Program-made: the position numbers and the translations under genes
NCBI RefSeq assembly: GCF_040581485.1
Contig: NC_090128.1
Location: 9,734,001 to 9,798,000, forward strand
Source of the DNA: Linepithema humile
Lineage: Eukaryota > Arthropoda > Insecta > Hymenoptera > Formicidae
DNA: 64,000 nt
Direction of reading: 5' to 3'
Notes under the pieces: model-generated
Databases searched by the model: none
What the model saw: the letters and a program-made list of their open reading frames with translations, nothing else
Told to the model about the DNA's origin: nothing
Shown: positions 62,164-64,000 of the stretch, piece after piece
Numbering within the stretch: position 1 is the stretch's first letter
How the letters are laid out: the number at the start of each line of letters is the position of its first letter

Positions 62164-63829
62164 TCTACGGACTTTATTGCAATTTATTTTTATGTAAAAA
62201 TTATGCAAGAAATTGTAGAACCTCTCACCTTTCCACTAATATGACTTTCCCGGACGATATCGTTGCCGGATGAAAATATGCGGATGGTTTCGCGATAATC
62301 TGCTTGCGCCCGCCAATAAACACAATTTTTCCGATCTCATCGCGCGGTCAGAAAATCGTAAATCACTCCATTATCTTGAAGGGAGAGACGCGACTTTATC
62401 GCGAGCCTCGAGAGAGGGCTGCATTGTATTGTTTTAAAGCGCGAAAATTCGCACCCCTCGACGCGACGCGACGGGGTTGCATGCACGCGAAGGGGTTCGC
62501 TTTTCAGCGCACGATATTCTCGTGATTTGATTATATTCGTTGCGCGCGTGGGTTTTTTAAATAGCTCGATTCGTCACGGAAATTGACATTGACACTCGTC
62601 CTAATTCTTCCTACATTAATTTAAATAATTACGGTTCTATGGTACAGGTATTTTTATTTCAAGATCTGTTTCTGAAAATATAAAAGTTGCGATAATAAAG
62701 TGCGCCGCTATTCAACGAAATCAGAGTACCGTGAAGAAGACGCTATATTTATGCCGATGATTTTATGTGGGCGGATTTAGTCGGCTATATGATAATTGAT
62801 TGCATCCTCGGGTTTAACAGATGCATGAAAAATGACAGTATACTTATTCGAAGAAGCTTTTGGAAAATAGAAGTTTGAATTTAGACTCCTTCGACATCTT
62901 ACCGAGCTGAGAATATTACTTATTAATGAACATTCCGGTAAATAAAATCAGCATTTTTTTTTAGACAAAATGCAATTTTCGGTGCACGAATAGAAAAAAG
63001 AACGATGTGACACGATTACCAAGATTATTTAATCCGACTGATAAACAGCGCTATTAAGCAGACAATCGCTACACATTCTTGCGTATCGCGCGCGCGCTTA
63101 AGTTTCGCACGCGGAAGCCTGACGCGATATCTGATTTTTCCTGCCCGCGTTATGCAAGGTAATTAACATTTAAGAGTGATAATGAAACTTCAGTAACTTG
63201 CGCGTTACACGCTGTGAGTTAGATGCCAGCTCAGCAGATAACAGCGAACGGAAAGATTTAAGATACACGCGAGATTAGGCGAGGGGCCTGATAATCCCTG
63301 GCCTTTACGTTACTTTGAGTTAACACGAAGAATTCTTATATACTTACAATTAGTGCGAACTTGTATCGGCGCCACGCGATGTCACGCTACTAATTAATAC
63401 CAGATTAATCACTGGCGTCAATAGCATCGTTCAATATAAAATTTCTTTCGAAAAAAATACTCTAAAATAAGTAACTTATTTTCTAAATAATTTTATTAAA
63501 AAATTAAGCTAAATTGTTTAAAAAAAAAATACATTTCATTTCTCTGTAAGGTTCATTAATTTCTCTTTGAGAAGGATTATTATAATGCCAGAATATTCCG
63601 AAGGATTGCATGTCGCGGACCAAATGTGACAGTGAGAATTTGATACATGTCAAGTAACGGCTCGTTTTAAGGAACTGTTGAGCGGATGCCTCCGGACATA
63701 GTTCGCGTAGGAAGCGGAACGTGTAAGCAAGCGTGCATGCATGCACGCACTTTCCGGAAGCATTTGGCCGACGGGCGAGCGGACGGCGTTTCGCTTTTCG
63801 GTCCGGAGGAAGTCTTCGCTCTTCGGCAA

Positions 63830-63855
63830 CAACGACGACGACGACGACGACGACG
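63830..63855. repeat. (GAC)n trinucleotide run
   Basis: Eight to nine GAC units. Frames through it are poly-Asp, poly-Arg or poly-Ser and not credible. Confidence 0.88.
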
Positions 63856-64000
63856 CCGGCAGATCAATATACCTCGAGGAGACTAAGGCTCCGCCAATGG
63901 CTATTATCTCGCGCGTATATATGCATCGCTCCGTGCATTGCTCGGTACACTGAATTCCCCGTACACACAAGTACGTATATGCGGCCTACGTACACGACGC

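Larger units (their letters stand above)
61940..64000. other. Unassigned DNA
   Basis: AT-rich around the TA array. A lower-repeat stretch at 63000-63330 mixes ATTTAATCCG, GCAAGGTAATTAAC and CTGATAATCC with CpG-rich spacers and is somewhat enhancer-like. The last 300 bp are CpG-rich with the GAC run. Confidence 0.5.

Overview
The window reads as non-coding nuclear DNA from an insect, most likely a hymenopteran and plausibly an ant. That assignment is an inference from texture: CpG is abundant and not depleted, GC-rich blocks alternate with AT-rich blocks, (CT)n/(GA)n, (TA)n and short tetranucleotide arrays recur throughout, and a few short stretches resemble degenerate insect transposon ends. 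There is no bacterial or organellar gene organisation, no rRNA, no convincing tRNA, no CRISPR array and no recognisable protein family in any frame. Nearly all open frames are short, arginine- or serine-rich and overlap one another on both strands, as expected when stop codons are depleted by GC-rich or low-complexity DNA.

The window is best described as a 64 kb intergenic or intronic desert. The strongest single signal is a textbook zero-length exon (recursive splice, or ratchet, site) on the + strand at 33399-33430: branch-point-like sequence, pyrimidine tract, CAG, then immediately GTGAGTAC. If real, it would place at least the middle of the window inside a very long intron of a + strand gene whose exons lie outside. 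A weaker AG|GT site of the same kind is at 39045/39046, and a very pyrimidine-rich acceptor is at 45347.

Layout. 1-7600: mixed GC-rich and AT-rich DNA with small repeats. 7820-8450: low-repeat block rich in homeodomain-type ATTA/TAAT cores and an octamer, enhancer-like. 8450-15250: GC-rich stretches with (CT), (TA), (GA) and (CCG) arrays. 15250-17000: AT-rich DNA holding a decayed tandem duplication. 17000-23000: includes the longest open frame (234 codons, 18622-19326), which runs into a (TC)n array. 22980-23215: diverged direct duplication. 23215-33400: GC-rich, GAGA-rich DNA with a minus-strand acidic open frame at 31025-31351. 33400-47500: ratchet site, microsatellites and candidate splice signals. 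47590-51400: two further enhancer-like blocks. 51400-64000: more microsatellites, a compound tetranucleotide array at 58332-58425 and a probable transposon remnant at 61649-61940.

No genes can be shown to work together here. The main biological reading is a regulatory or intronic landscape: candidate enhancers, dense GAGA/CT tracts and a possible recursive splicing step. Everything beyond the visible motifs is inference that needs cross-species alignment or RNA data.
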